From an uncultured Clostridia bacterium (GTDB taxonomy: Bacteria > Bacillota > Clostridia > Lachnospirales > Lachnospiraceae), in NCBI GenBank assembly GCA_947304065.1, contig CAMZAI010000058.1, positions 1-13,180 of the forward strand: a stretch of 13,180 nucleotides of DNA, in the 5' to 3' direction. Both the position numbers and the translations under genes were made by a program. Under the pieces are notes generated by a model. The model saw only the letters and a program-made list of their open reading frames with translations. It was not told the DNA's origin and made no database searches. Below, one piece after another: positions 1-6,756 of the stretch (position 1 is the stretch's first letter; each line of letters starts with the position of its first letter).

Positions 1-412
1 CGTATGCGTTACCGCATATCGAGGGTGCGTAGAATATCAGTGTAAGGAAGGCTCTCAGCCAACCCTTGAACTCATTGATGATCCACGCGAAGAGCAGGCA
101 CATGAAGTAGCTGACGGGGCCCGTTACAACGGCCAGGATCAGTGTGTTCTTCAGCGACTTGATGAAGATGTCGTCTTCGAGGAAGAGCTTGATGTAGTTC
201 TTCCATCCGATGAACTGCGGCATTTCCAGCATGTTGTAGTAGGTGAAGCTGAAGATCATCGCCATGCCTACCGGGAGCACCGTAAAGAAGAAGAACAGGA
301 TGAAGTAAGGAGCAAGCATCAGATAGGAGGATCTGCTTTTCTTCATCTGATCCCACAGCGTCATTCTGCTGCGCGGTATGGTCGATACCGTATGACTGGT
401 ATATTTTTCCAC
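1..412 (-). CDS. Carbohydrate ABC transporter permease, MalF/UgpA type (C-terminus cut by window edge)
   Basis: This is one of the two membrane subunits expected in a CUT1-type sugar importer. The visible 137 residues read from a GTG at 412 with no stop. A cytoplasmic N-terminal tail of about 30 residues is followed by a membrane segment (about 31-57, with PYFILFFFFTVLPVGMAMIF), an extracellular stretch with the family-typical FIGWKNYIKLF (67-77), a second membrane segment (about 88-112) and the start of a third (from about 120, ending in FYAPSICGNAY). The EAA loop that contacts the ATPase lies outside the window. The GTG is chosen because AGGAAGGAGG sits about 8 bases upstream. The gene follows the solute-binding protein by only 17 bases, so the two are co-transcribed. 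The substrate cannot be told from the sequence. Confidence 0.9.
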   Translation of the reverse strand, partial: MEKYTSHTVSTIPRSRMTLWDQMKKSRSSYLMLAPYFILFFFFTVLPVGMAMIFSFTYYNMLEMPQFIGWKNYIKLFLEDDIFIKSLKNTLILAVVTGPVSYFMCLLFAWIINEFKGWLRAFLTLIFYAPSICGNAY

Positions 413-429
413 CGATTTGCCCTCCTTCC

Positions 430-3429
430 TCAGTCAAGTCCAAGCTCTGCGCGCTTGTAGTCTATTTCCGCATTGATGTAGATTACCTTGTCCATCAGTT
501 CCTCACGCGGCGAAGCCGTATCGGTCTCGGTAACTACGGTGTAGAATGCGTTGTTTACGTTACGCCATGAATAATATCCGCCGGGTACCTGCGGGATACC
601 GCGTACGCACTGCATCGATACCTGAAGTGCGCGGAAGTCGCTTACAGGCCAGCTCATGTTCGTGAACGCTTCGTAGTTCGCGGTGGGAACACGTGCCGCG
701 GAACCCATCAGGGATTCCATCTCCCGTCCGTAAGCGGTCTGTGTCTCAGCCGAAGACCACCACTTTACGAACTCCCAGCTCTCTTCCGGATAATCCGTAT
801 CCGCCATGATCATGCTCGCAAGTCCGGTACATGCAACAGAATGATCCACACTGCCGTCCTCATGCACCATGCCGGGGATCTGTGTAAAGCTCCATAAGCC
901 GGCGATATCGGGAGCGGATACCGCGAAATTGTTGTAGTCGGTGTAGTCCGCGATGATGATCGGGCACTCACCTGTACGGAAACGTTCCTCAACGGATGTG
1001 GAACGGTCGATCTTGTAGTCTGTGTAGTAATTGCAGAATACCTTGAACGCGTTTACCGCGATGTCCGAATCAAGAGCCGACGCCTTCGAATCCTCGGTGT
1101 AATACTGTCCGCCGTGCTGATAGAGGATCGATGCGAAAAGCTGCTCGTTCGGGAGCATTCCGAATTCCATCTGGTTCTTCGAAAGGACTGACATCGCAAC
1201 CTTTACGTCATCCCATGTCTCGGGAAGTTCAAGTCCGATCTCCTTTAAGATATCCTTTCTGTAGAACATAACCGGGAAGGTTATGGTCTCGGGCAGCGCA
1301 TACAGCGCTCCGTTGTACATGAACTGCTCATAAGCCGCATCCGGGAATCTGGTGAGCACCTCCTGCCAGTCGGAGAACTGCGTAAGGTCGAGCACCGCAT
1401 GTCTGATACCGTAGTTTACCGGCGTATCGTTGCCCGTGTTGAGAACCGCGCCCGCGATACCGTTGGTATTCGCAACCTGGATCGCAACGTCGGGGCCCTC
1501 TCCGACGAGAGTCGCCTTCAGCAGTGTCGACATGTCAACGAGCTGTACGTTAACGCTGATGCCGCTCTTATTTGTAAATGTCTCGTCTATCAGAGACTTG
1601 ATAACGTTTGCCTGGTCACGTCCGGAACCGATCCAGAGGGTGATGACCTTTGTGTCTTTATCTTCCGCTACCGAACCGATCTGGTTGTAGTCGATGATGA
1701 ATGAATAGAACAGACGGCTGATCTCGTGTCCGGCTCTCTTAAAGAAGCCTGACTTTGTGATGCCCGACTTGGTGTCTGCCGAGTGTACGCTGAACGAATC
1801 GAGCGCGAGAGGCTGGCTGATAACCTGTGTGATCCAGTTACCGCAGGCTCTGACGTTAACCTTGTAGGAGCTGATGACCTTTACGAAATCGTCGTTGTCC
1901 TTGATAAGGTCGTCGAGCTGGTCTCTCATCGTGAGCAGAACCGTTTTCTTATCCGAGTTCTTTCCCGCAACGATGTCGAGTCTTTCGATCGCCGCGTTCA
2001 GGATATCCCTTGTGGCGATCAGGTCGCCGGTCAGCTCGGGCAGCGAAGCCTCGATCTGATAGTCGCGGTATCTGTCCGGTGAAACGCCGGTGATCTTGAT
2101 CACGCGGCGGTAAATGTCGTTAAGTCTCTGAACCGCTTCTTCAACCATTCCTACGATGCTGGAGAAATCACCGAGTACGACTTCCATGCGGATCGTATGG
2201 GTGCCCGCTTCGAGGTAGAATCTGAAGGGCTCTCCGTTCTCGTCCGAAAGGGTATCGATCTTCCAGTTCTGCGCGTAGGCGAACTCATAATTGTCCAGCT
2301 CCGAGAAAGGAACGCTGCCGTCGATCGAAATACGTCTGGAAACCGCAACACCCCGGCTGAAACTCTGCTTGTCGTGCATTGTGATCTCGTAGTAACCGGT
2401 CTCGGGCGTATCAAACTGCCACTCGATCCACTGTCCTACGAGTCTCCATGAATTGCCGCCGACAGTGTTGTTGAGAAGCATTTTTGAGCTGGCCGGATAA
2501 ACTTCGGGAGAGCTCTGGTCCTGCTGGGGATAGAGCATCTGCGAGGAAGCCTTTGTAATGTTCTCTGCCTGGATAAGGATCTGATGTCCCGATGTATCCT
2601 TTGCGCCCGCGGCGTCGTATGCAGCCTTAACCTCGGCGTAGCCGGATACGGTCTTCGCGTTGTCAAAGATAACTGAACCGATGATAACGGGCTCCTTGAT
2701 CGAAACGAATGTAACGGTATGCTTGCCCGCTGTAAGATAAACGGCCAGAGGAGTGGTGATATAGCCGTCGCTGTCGTAAACGTAACGTGTCTGCCACTCG
2801 GGAGCTTCGGTCATTCCGGGCTTCACGTCGTTGCCCTGGTTATCCTTTTCCCATGTATAGACCATCGTGCCGTTCCCGCCCGCGGTCTTCTCTCCCTTTG
2901 CGGTCCAGACTCTCGAAAATGTAACGAGCGACATCTCCTTGAAGGGAAGCTCGCCGTCGATGAAGATTGCGCGCTCGATATCGGAGTTCTTGCCGGTGGT
3001 CGGGTAATACTCGAGAGACATGTTGTAAAGTCCGGTCTCGGGAATATCAACTTCATATTCGATGAGCGAATCCTCGGAAGTCAGAACGCTGTCTCCGTTC
3101 CGGTGCTCTCCCGCTCCCACAGTCGCGTCGCTTACAGCGATCTTTACGGGCTCTGCGGGCTCGCCGCCCTCTTCATAGCGTACAACGGAATCGGCTCCGA
3201 CAACGACAGTCCTCTCGGGAGTCGCTTCCGAAGCGTGCGCCGCATGATAGTCATTGTATGAAGGGATGGAATCGTCAATATTGTAGGTGCCGATGATATC
3301 CTCAAAATCATCCATAGAGATATCGGTCACGGCCATGGTCCTGATCGCGCCCGAATATGCAAACACCTGAAGAAGGAGCGCCATAACCATGATCAGCGCC
3401 ATTCTTTTAATTCCGATCTTGTTCCTCAT
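430..3429 (-). CDS. Extracellular solute-binding protein of a sugar ABC importer with two N-terminal beta-sandwich-like domains
   Basis: This 999-residue protein is the substrate receptor of the importer. Residues 1-33 form a signal sequence (KIGIKR then a hydrophobic core), with possible signal peptidase I cleavage after TMA (31-33). Residues about 75-258 and 282-420 resemble each other and look like carbohydrate-binding-module beta-sandwiches: IPETGLY/TPETGYY, FIDGELPF/SIDGSVPF and YLTAGKHTV/YLEAGTHTI. Residues about 425-525 look helical. Residues about 592-999 form a family 1 solute-binding domain, with GPDVAIQV, YNGALYALPET, FYRKDILKEIGLELPETWDD and a C-terminal PEESWEFVKWW. Typical family 1 binding proteins have about 400-450 residues. 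There is no cysteine before residue 529, so no lipobox. The ATG at 3429 is preceded by GAAGGAGA about 10 bases upstream, overlapping the stop of the YesL gene before it. The CBM-like reading of the N-terminal part is inference. Confidence 0.9.
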   Translation of the reverse strand: MRNKIGIKRMALIMVMALLLQVFAYSGAIRTMAVTDISMDDFEDIIGTYNIDDSIPSYNDYHAAHASEATPERTVVVGADSVVRYEEGGEPAEPVKIAVSDATVGAGEHRNGDSVLTSEDSLIEYEVDIPETGLYNMSLEYYPTTGKNSDIERAIFIDGELPFKEMSLVTFSRVWTAKGEKTAGGNGTMVYTWEKDNQGNDVKPGMTEAPEWQTRYVYDSDGYITTPLAVYLTAGKHTVTFVSIKEPVIIGSVIFDNAKTVSGYAEVKAAYDAAGAKDTSGHQILIQAENITKASSQMLYPQQDQSSPEVYPASSKMLLNNTVGGNSWRLVGQWIEWQFDTPETGYYEITMHDKQSFSRGVAVSRRISIDGSVPFSELDNYEFAYAQNWKIDTLSDENGEPFRFYLEAGTHTIRMEVVLGDFSSIVGMVEEAVQRLNDIYRRVIKITGVSPDRYRDYQIEASLPELTGDLIATRDILNAAIERLDIVAGKNSDKKTVLLTMRDQLDDLIKDNDDFVKVISSYKVNVRACGNWITQVISQPLALDSFSVHSADTKSGITKSGFFKRAGHEISRLFYSFIIDYNQIGSVAEDKDTKVITLWIGSGRDQANVIKSLIDETFTNKSGISVNVQLVDMSTLLKATLVGEGPDVAIQVANTNGIAGAVLNTGNDTPVNYGIRHAVLDLTQFSDWQEVLTRFPDAAYEQFMYNGALYALPETITFPVMFYRKDILKEIGLELPETWDDVKVAMSVLSKNQMEFGMLPNEQLFASILYQHGGQYYTEDSKASALDSDIAVNAFKVFCNYYTDYKIDRSTSVEERFRTGECPIIIADYTDYNNFAVSAPDIAGLWSFTQIPGMVHEDGSVDHSVACTGLASMIMADTDYPEESWEFVKWWSSAETQTAYGREMESLMGSAARVPTANYEAFTNMSWPVSDFRALQVSMQCVRGIPQVPGGYYSWRNVNNAFYTVVTETDTASPREELMDKVIYINAEIDYKRAELGLD

Positions 3430-3444
3430 AGTCTGCTCTCTCCT

Positions 3445-4098
3445 TCAAAGCTTTTTATTGTACCATTTTTCCGCCTCTTCCGAGCCTTCCTCGAAAGCGG
3501 GCATATATTTTCTCATAACGCGCTCCATCAGAAACGTAGCGCCGAAAAACGCGAATCCGGGAAATAACGCGAATCCCCAGGGCATCAGATATACCAGCAA
3601 AAAGCTGATACCGAACATCAGCACGATGCCGATCGATGAAACGAAATGCCTGAAAGCCGTGATAACGCCGAATTTCAGGATGTCAAAGCCCTTCCTGTCA
3701 AAGCGCGAAAGCTCGAAAAACACGAAAAAGAAGGTCATCAGCCATACGAGCGTTACGACGATCAGTATCATGAACATCGCGTTGCCGAAGGAATCCGTTC
3801 TCTCCTTCAGATAAACAAAATCAAAAACGATGACCAGCGCCGCGATCACATATCCGGTGCCGAGCGCCAGACCCTGTCTGATATTTCGCGCGAAGGATCT
3901 GAAGTACTCCTTCCAGACATAGCCCTCATGGTGCCTTACAGACTTTGCCATCGCGTAATAGCCCGCGGTGAATGCCGTACCCGCAGTGATCAGCGGGATC
4001 GAGCACAGGACCGTGAACAGTCCCACAAGGAACGAGCCTATTATCATATCCGCGATCCTGTTCAAAGGTCCTTCGGGATCGAGTAATTTGCCAAACAA
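3445..4098 (-). CDS. YesL/DUF624 family membrane protein (second paralogue)
   Basis: This 217-residue polytopic membrane protein belongs to the YesL (DUF624) family, found in Bacillota sugar-utilisation operons and of unknown biochemical role. About five hydrophobic segments are visible (near 18-48, 77-97, 106-129, 151-171 and 174-193). The N-terminus MFGKLLDPEGPLNRIADMI is typical of the family and is followed by LCSIPLITAGTAFTAGYYAM (31-50). I chose a TTG start at 4098 for three reasons: the family consensus begins with MFGK, an AGGCAGG sits upstream, and a longer reading to 4227 would add a basic, non-membrane stretch overlapping the previous gene by about 100 bases. It follows the other YesL gene by 28 bases and precedes the solute-binding protein by 15, so it is in the operon. 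A role in assembling or modulating the transporter is only a guess. Confidence 0.88.
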   Translation of the reverse strand: MFGKLLDPEGPLNRIADMIIGSFLVGLFTVLCSIPLITAGTAFTAGYYAMAKSVRHHEGYVWKEYFRSFARNIRQGLALGTGYVIAALVIVFDFVYLKERTDSFGNAMFMILIVVTLVWLMTFFFVFFELSRFDRKGFDILKFGVITAFRHFVSSIGIVLMFGISFLLVYLMPWGFALFPGFAFFGATFLMERVMRKYMPAFEEGSEEAEKWYNKKL

Positions 4099-4126
4099 TA
4101 TAAAAACCTGCCTTTCACGCCGGAGC

Positions 4127-4798
4127 TCATTCCCCGTCGTAATACCAGCCGTCCTCCCTCTCGGACGGTTTCGGGATGAACCGCTTAAACGCCCTCTCGA
4201 TGATGTATGTCGAGCCGTAGCACGCAAGCGGCGGAACTATCAGTGTAAATCCGACCGAAAGCTTCAGGCACAGATAAACCGTGAGCGCCCAGCCGGCTAT
4301 CAGAAGTACGGTAAAGTAACAGTATCTTCCTGCTATGGTAAATGTCAGTGAAACAGTCTTTTTGAACGCAAGCTTAAATCTCGATATCACGGGGAATATC
4401 CAGACCGTAAAAGCGGCCCAGACAATCAGCAGGATATCGTAAACCGTGACCCACAGCGCGGCATGTGCGGATCCGTCAGGATCGTCCTTCGTGATATAGA
4501 TCGTGCGGTTCAGCAGGAGCAGATATCCGATCGCGGCGAGCAGCACAGTAAAGATGATGCCCTTCAGCACATTTCGCTTAAAAGCCGAAAAGAATTCCCT
4601 TACGGGATATCCTCTCTCTCTTCTGACCGTCTTTATCATCGCATAATAAAATGCACTCAGCGAGGTTCCGAAAGTTACGACCGGGATGCTGCACAGCAGG
4701 AATAATATTCCGAGCAGAAGTGAATTCCCGACCGTATTGATAAGTGTCATCAGTCTTCCTTCCGAATACTGATCGTTCTTGCTATCGTCTGCCGCCAA
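4127..4798 (-). CDS. YesL/DUF624 family membrane protein (first paralogue)
   Basis: A 223-residue membrane protein of the same YesL/DUF624 family as its downstream neighbour. The shared block is LLCSIPVVTFGTSLSAFYYA (34-53) followed by MIKTVRRERGYPVREFFSAF. Hydrophobic segments lie near 22-45, 79-97, 114-136, 155-180 and 183-203. The C-terminal tail is charged and ends EREDGWYYDGE. It is the first structural gene after the LacI regulator and the first behind the promoter at 4923-4951. The TTG at 4798 has GGAGG about 10 bases upstream. An internal ATG at residue 17 with AAGGAAG before it is a possible alternative start that would give a family-typical shorter N-terminus. The function of the family is unknown; the location points to the sugar importer. 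Confidence 0.85.
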   Translation of the reverse strand: MAADDSKNDQYSEGRLMTLINTVGNSLLLGILFLLCSIPVVTFGTSLSAFYYAMIKTVRRERGYPVREFFSAFKRNVLKGIIFTVLLAAIGYLLLLNRTIYITKDDPDGSAHAALWVTVYDILLIVWAAFTVWIFPVISRFKLAFKKTVSLTFTIAGRYCYFTVLLIAGWALTVYLCLKLSVGFTLIVPPLACYGSTYIIERAFKRFIPKPSEREDGWYYDGE

Positions 4799-4833
4799 TT
4801 TCAGTCATCCTCCAAACGGTAACTTCAGCTTTT

Positions 4834-4849
4834 GCGAAATCGTTTTCGC
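4834..4849. promoter_or_regulatory. LacI-family operator
   Basis: GCGAAATCGTTTTCGC is an inverted repeat with 7 of 8 positions matching between half-sites and a central CG, the classical layout of LacI/CcpA-type operators. It lies in the leader of the YesL/transport operon, about 70 bases downstream of the start expected from the promoter at 4923-4951. The adjacent LacI-family protein is the obvious candidate ligand. CcpA is less likely because the flanks are GCG/CGC rather than the usual TGW/WCA of cre sites. Binding is inference. Confidence 0.7.
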
Positions 4850-4900
4850 GTATTGTTATAAATAATCGCCTTAGTGCATTATATATTGCTGATTCGTGCA

Positions 4901-4910
4901 TCCCGCGGGA
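4901..4910. promoter_or_regulatory. GC-rich perfect palindrome in the operon leader
   Basis: TCCCGCGGGA is a perfect 10-base palindrome in an otherwise AT-rich intergenic region. It lies just downstream of the start site predicted from the promoter at 4923-4951, so it would be in the 5' leader of the transport operon. It could be a protein-binding site or a small RNA hairpin. No regulator can be assigned. Confidence 0.35.
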
Positions 4911-4922
4911 GCTCTTTTTTGC

Positions 4923-4951
4923 ATTATATCATTTAAATTACTAAAGCACAA
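4923..4951 (-). promoter_or_regulatory. Sigma-A promoter of the sugar transport operon
   Basis: Reading the minus strand, TTGTGC (4951-4946) is followed by a 17-base spacer and a consensus TATAAT (4928-4923). Transcription would start near 4916, leaving a leader of about 118 bases that contains the palindrome and the LacI-type operator. A second TATAAT at 4883-4878 lacks a recognisable -35 element. A weak AT-rich hairpin (4953-4972) just upstream may lower read-through from the regulator gene. Confidence 0.65.
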
Positions 4952-4987
4952 GAAAAACATCCGCCTGTTTTTGAACACTTTGCACAA

Positions 4988-6025
4988 TTACCTTCTCTTC
5001 ATCGAAGATTTGCGGTAAATCGTTTTCGTGGCGATCAAAATTTTTTCCGGAGGGAAGTCGGGATTCTCGATCCTCCATATCAGCTGCTGCACCAGTCTCT
5101 TGCCGAGCATCTGGTGATGGATGGATACCGTGGTGAGTCTCGGCTCTACCTGAGTGAGGACTTCTTCGTTGTCAAAACCGGTGACCGCGACGTCCGTCGG
5201 GCACTTAAGTCCCTTCTTTGCAAGCGCCCTTATGCACTTTAAGGCAATGTCGTCGTTCGAGCATACGATGGCCTCCGGCATATAGGCAAAGCCTGCTACG
5301 ATCCTTTCTACCTCAGGATTCGAATACATTTCGGGAAGGTGTTCATTAAAGATTATGCGTCTGTCTATCTGCATGCCATGATCGGAAAGCGCCGCGCAGT
5401 AGCCCATGTAGCGCTGTCTGATCGTCTCGCAGTAGGTAGTGTCGCCGATAAAGCCGATGGATCTGATGCCCTGTGAGATAAGATTCTCCACGATCTGCTT
5501 CACGCTGTTCCTGCCTTCGCAGATGACCGAATCGCAGCTGTGCTCGACATCGAAATCACCGTACGGACAGTCAAGGAAGACGGTCGGAAGTTTCTTTCTA
5601 AGGATCTCACGTGTGTAAGCGGGCTTGAATATGCTCATAAGGATGACCGCGTCCACTCCGTCCTGGAAATCGCGCGGAAGCACAAGCTCCGCCTCATCCT
5701 CCGCCGATACGAAGTTCAGTCGCATGCGGCAGTTGTTGCGGTTAAGCTCATCGGAAATACCGACCACGATCGTGTTCCAGAATACGGAAAGCTCTCTCTT
5801 CGCAATGATGATCACGGTCTTATTGTCAACCGAATTCTCGACGAGCTTATACTCCTCGAGGATCTGGGGACTCATCTTCTGATAGCCCATCTCCCAGGCC
5901 TTCTTGATAACTGACATACGGGTATCGTACGCAACGGTATCGCTGTTCGTAAGCGCCTTGGCGACGGTATTGCGCGACAGCCCCAATTCAGCCGCGATGT
6001 TCTGTATCGTAACCTTTTTGATCAT
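4988..6025 (-). CDS. LacI/GalR-family transcriptional regulator
   Basis: This 345-residue protein probably represses or activates the adjacent sugar transport operon in response to a sugar ligand. The N-terminal helix-turn-helix spans about 5-25 (VTIQNIAAELGLSRNTVAKA), followed by the usual third helix up to EMGY (45-48). The C-terminal two-thirds is a periplasmic-binding-protein-like effector domain with VCSNDDIALKCIRAL, VAVTGFDNEEVLTQVEPRLT and a dimerisation end typical of the family. The hinge is odd: after MGY the sequence reads QKMSPQILEEYKL rather than the usual PNxxARxL. The start is ATG at 6025 with TGAGGTG about 8 bases upstream; a GTG nine bases earlier would collide with that site. 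It has its own promoter. The sugar ligand cannot be predicted. Confidence 0.92.
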   Translation of the reverse strand: MIKKVTIQNIAAELGLSRNTVAKALTNSDTVAYDTRMSVIKKAWEMGYQKMSPQILEEYKLVENSVDNKTVIIIAKRELSVFWNTIVVGISDELNRNNCRMRLNFVSAEDEAELVLPRDFQDGVDAVILMSIFKPAYTREILRKKLPTVFLDCPYGDFDVEHSCDSVICEGRNSVKQIVENLISQGIRSIGFIGDTTYCETIRQRYMGYCAALSDHGMQIDRRIIFNEHLPEMYSNPEVERIVAGFAYMPEAIVCSNDDIALKCIRALAKKGLKCPTDVAVTGFDNEEVLTQVEPRLTTVSIHHQMLGKRLVQQLIWRIENPDFPPEKILIATKTIYRKSSMKRR

Positions 6026-6029
6026 AAAA

Positions 6030-6107
6030 TGCACACCTCATACATGATATGCACACAGTATATAATACATTTTGTGCATTTTCAAGTGCATTTTAAAATT
6101 TTTGCAC
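6030..6107. repeat. Cluster of TGCAC/GTGCA motifs upstream of the LacI-family gene
   Basis: Five exact copies of TGCAC or its complement occur in 78 bases: TGCAC at 6030, 6050 and 6103, and GTGCA at 6074 and 6086 (plus-strand coordinates). They surround and overlap the regulator's promoter. Three more exact copies lie in the gap downstream of the gene (4874, 4896 and 4981). The pattern suggests half-sites for an autoregulating protein, but the spacing is irregular and no binding data exist. Confidence 0.5.
6057..6085 (-). promoter_or_regulatory. Sigma-A promoter of the LacI-family gene
   Basis: On the minus strand, TTGAAA (6085-6080) is followed by a 17-base spacer and TATACT (6062-6057), close to the sigma-A consensus. 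Transcription would start near 6050 and the leader to the ATG at 6025 is about 25 bases. One GTGCA motif lies in the spacer and others flank it, which would allow repression by occlusion. Confidence 0.7.
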
Positions 6108-6119
6108 AATAAAAAGTTT

Positions 6120-6160
6120 AAGAAAAGCAGACTTTTGCAAAAATTTGTACAAAAGTCTGC
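6120..6160 (-). terminator. Intrinsic terminator of the cls-ruvAB-aroK operon
   Basis: Reading the minus strand, GCAGACTTTTG and CAAAAGTCTGC form a perfect 11-base-pair stem (6160-6127) around a 12-base loop, followed by TTTTCTT. It begins five bases after the aroK stop codon. There is no T-run on the other strand, so it is directional and separates the housekeeping operon from the LacI gene. Confidence 0.9.
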
Positions 6161-6165
6161 TCCAT

Positions 6166-6738
6166 TCATGAGTTTGTCTTATATAAAGCCATTATACGAT
6201 TAACCGCATCCCGAAGGCTGACATTCTCAACTTCGGCATCGGCCCATTCGGTATAGAACCTGCCCCGCTCCTCAAAGAGCTTCTCAACGCCCTTCCCCGC
6301 GGAAAGCGGTCTGCCCTTGACCGAGAGCTTATCGAGATCGCGCCTGATATATACTATAAAACCGAGGTTCTTGAGCACCGGAAAGTTTTCCGGACGTGTC
6401 ACGACGCCGCCTCCCGTGGCTATGCAGGCGCGTCCGTCCGGCTTCAGGCTCTTCAGTACCTCGCTCTCGCGCCGCCTGAACTCCGGCTCGCCGTATTCGG
6501 TAATGCACTCGGCCGGCGTCATCCCGTTCTGCCTCAGGAACTCCTCGTCGGCGTCGATTATCCTGAATCCGTGTTCCTTCGAAAGTATCTTAGATACCGT
6601 CGATTTGCCGCAGCCCGGCATCCCGATCAGCACAATGTTTTTGAGCCCCGGCGTTCCGGTCCGCCCGTGCGTGTCTTTGTCCGCATTGTCATGCAGGATG
6701 CAGCTTTGCAGCAGCCTGCGCCTCAGTTCTTCATTCAC
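6166..6738 (-). CDS. aroK: Shikimate kinase
   Basis: Shikimate kinase uses ATP to phosphorylate shikimate at the 3-hydroxyl, the fifth step of the chorismate pathway, in the cytoplasm. Visible motifs are the Walker A loop GMPGCGKST (39-47), the shikimate-binding DADEEF (62-67), the EFRRRESEVL arginine block (86-95), ATGGGVVTRPEN (107-118) and the lid RPLSAGKG (143-150) with a following arginine. The protein has 190 residues, about 15-20 more than usual, because a roughly 32-residue charged leader precedes KNIVLIG. The GTG at 6738, 18 bases after ruvB and about 8 bases after AGGGTG, is the best start; no ATG lies between it and the core. It is the last gene of the operon. Confidence 0.95.
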   Translation of the reverse strand: MNEELRRRLLQSCILHDNADKDTHGRTGTPGLKNIVLIGMPGCGKSTVSKILSKEHGFRIIDADEEFLRQNGMTPAECITEYGEPEFRRRESEVLKSLKPDGRACIATGGGVVTRPENFPVLKNLGFIVYIRRDLDKLSVKGRPLSAGKGVEKLFEERGRFYTEWADAEVENVSLRDAVNRIMALYKTNS

Positions 6739-6756
6739 CTTAAATACACCCTGTTC

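Noticed and set aside
72..443. A 123-codon minus-strand frame at the left edge
   Set aside because: It is a shifted frame of the permease. The correct frame from GTG 412 gives membrane segments and permease motifs, while this one is arginine/histidine-rich and unlike a membrane protein.
4099..4227. A 43-residue N-terminal extension of the second YesL protein
   Set aside because: It would overlap the preceding gene by about 100 bases and be strongly basic; the family N-terminus MFGKLLDPEGP starts at TTG 4098.
4878..4883. A second TATAAT as an alternative promoter for the transport operon
   Set aside because: No acceptable -35 hexamer lies 16-18 bases upstream (GCGGGA at 17), and it is not an extended -10; kept only as a remark.
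6127..6160. The hairpin after aroK considered as a regulatory operator for the LacI gene
   Set aside because: A perfect stem followed by a T-rich run five bases after a stop codon is best explained as an intrinsic terminator.
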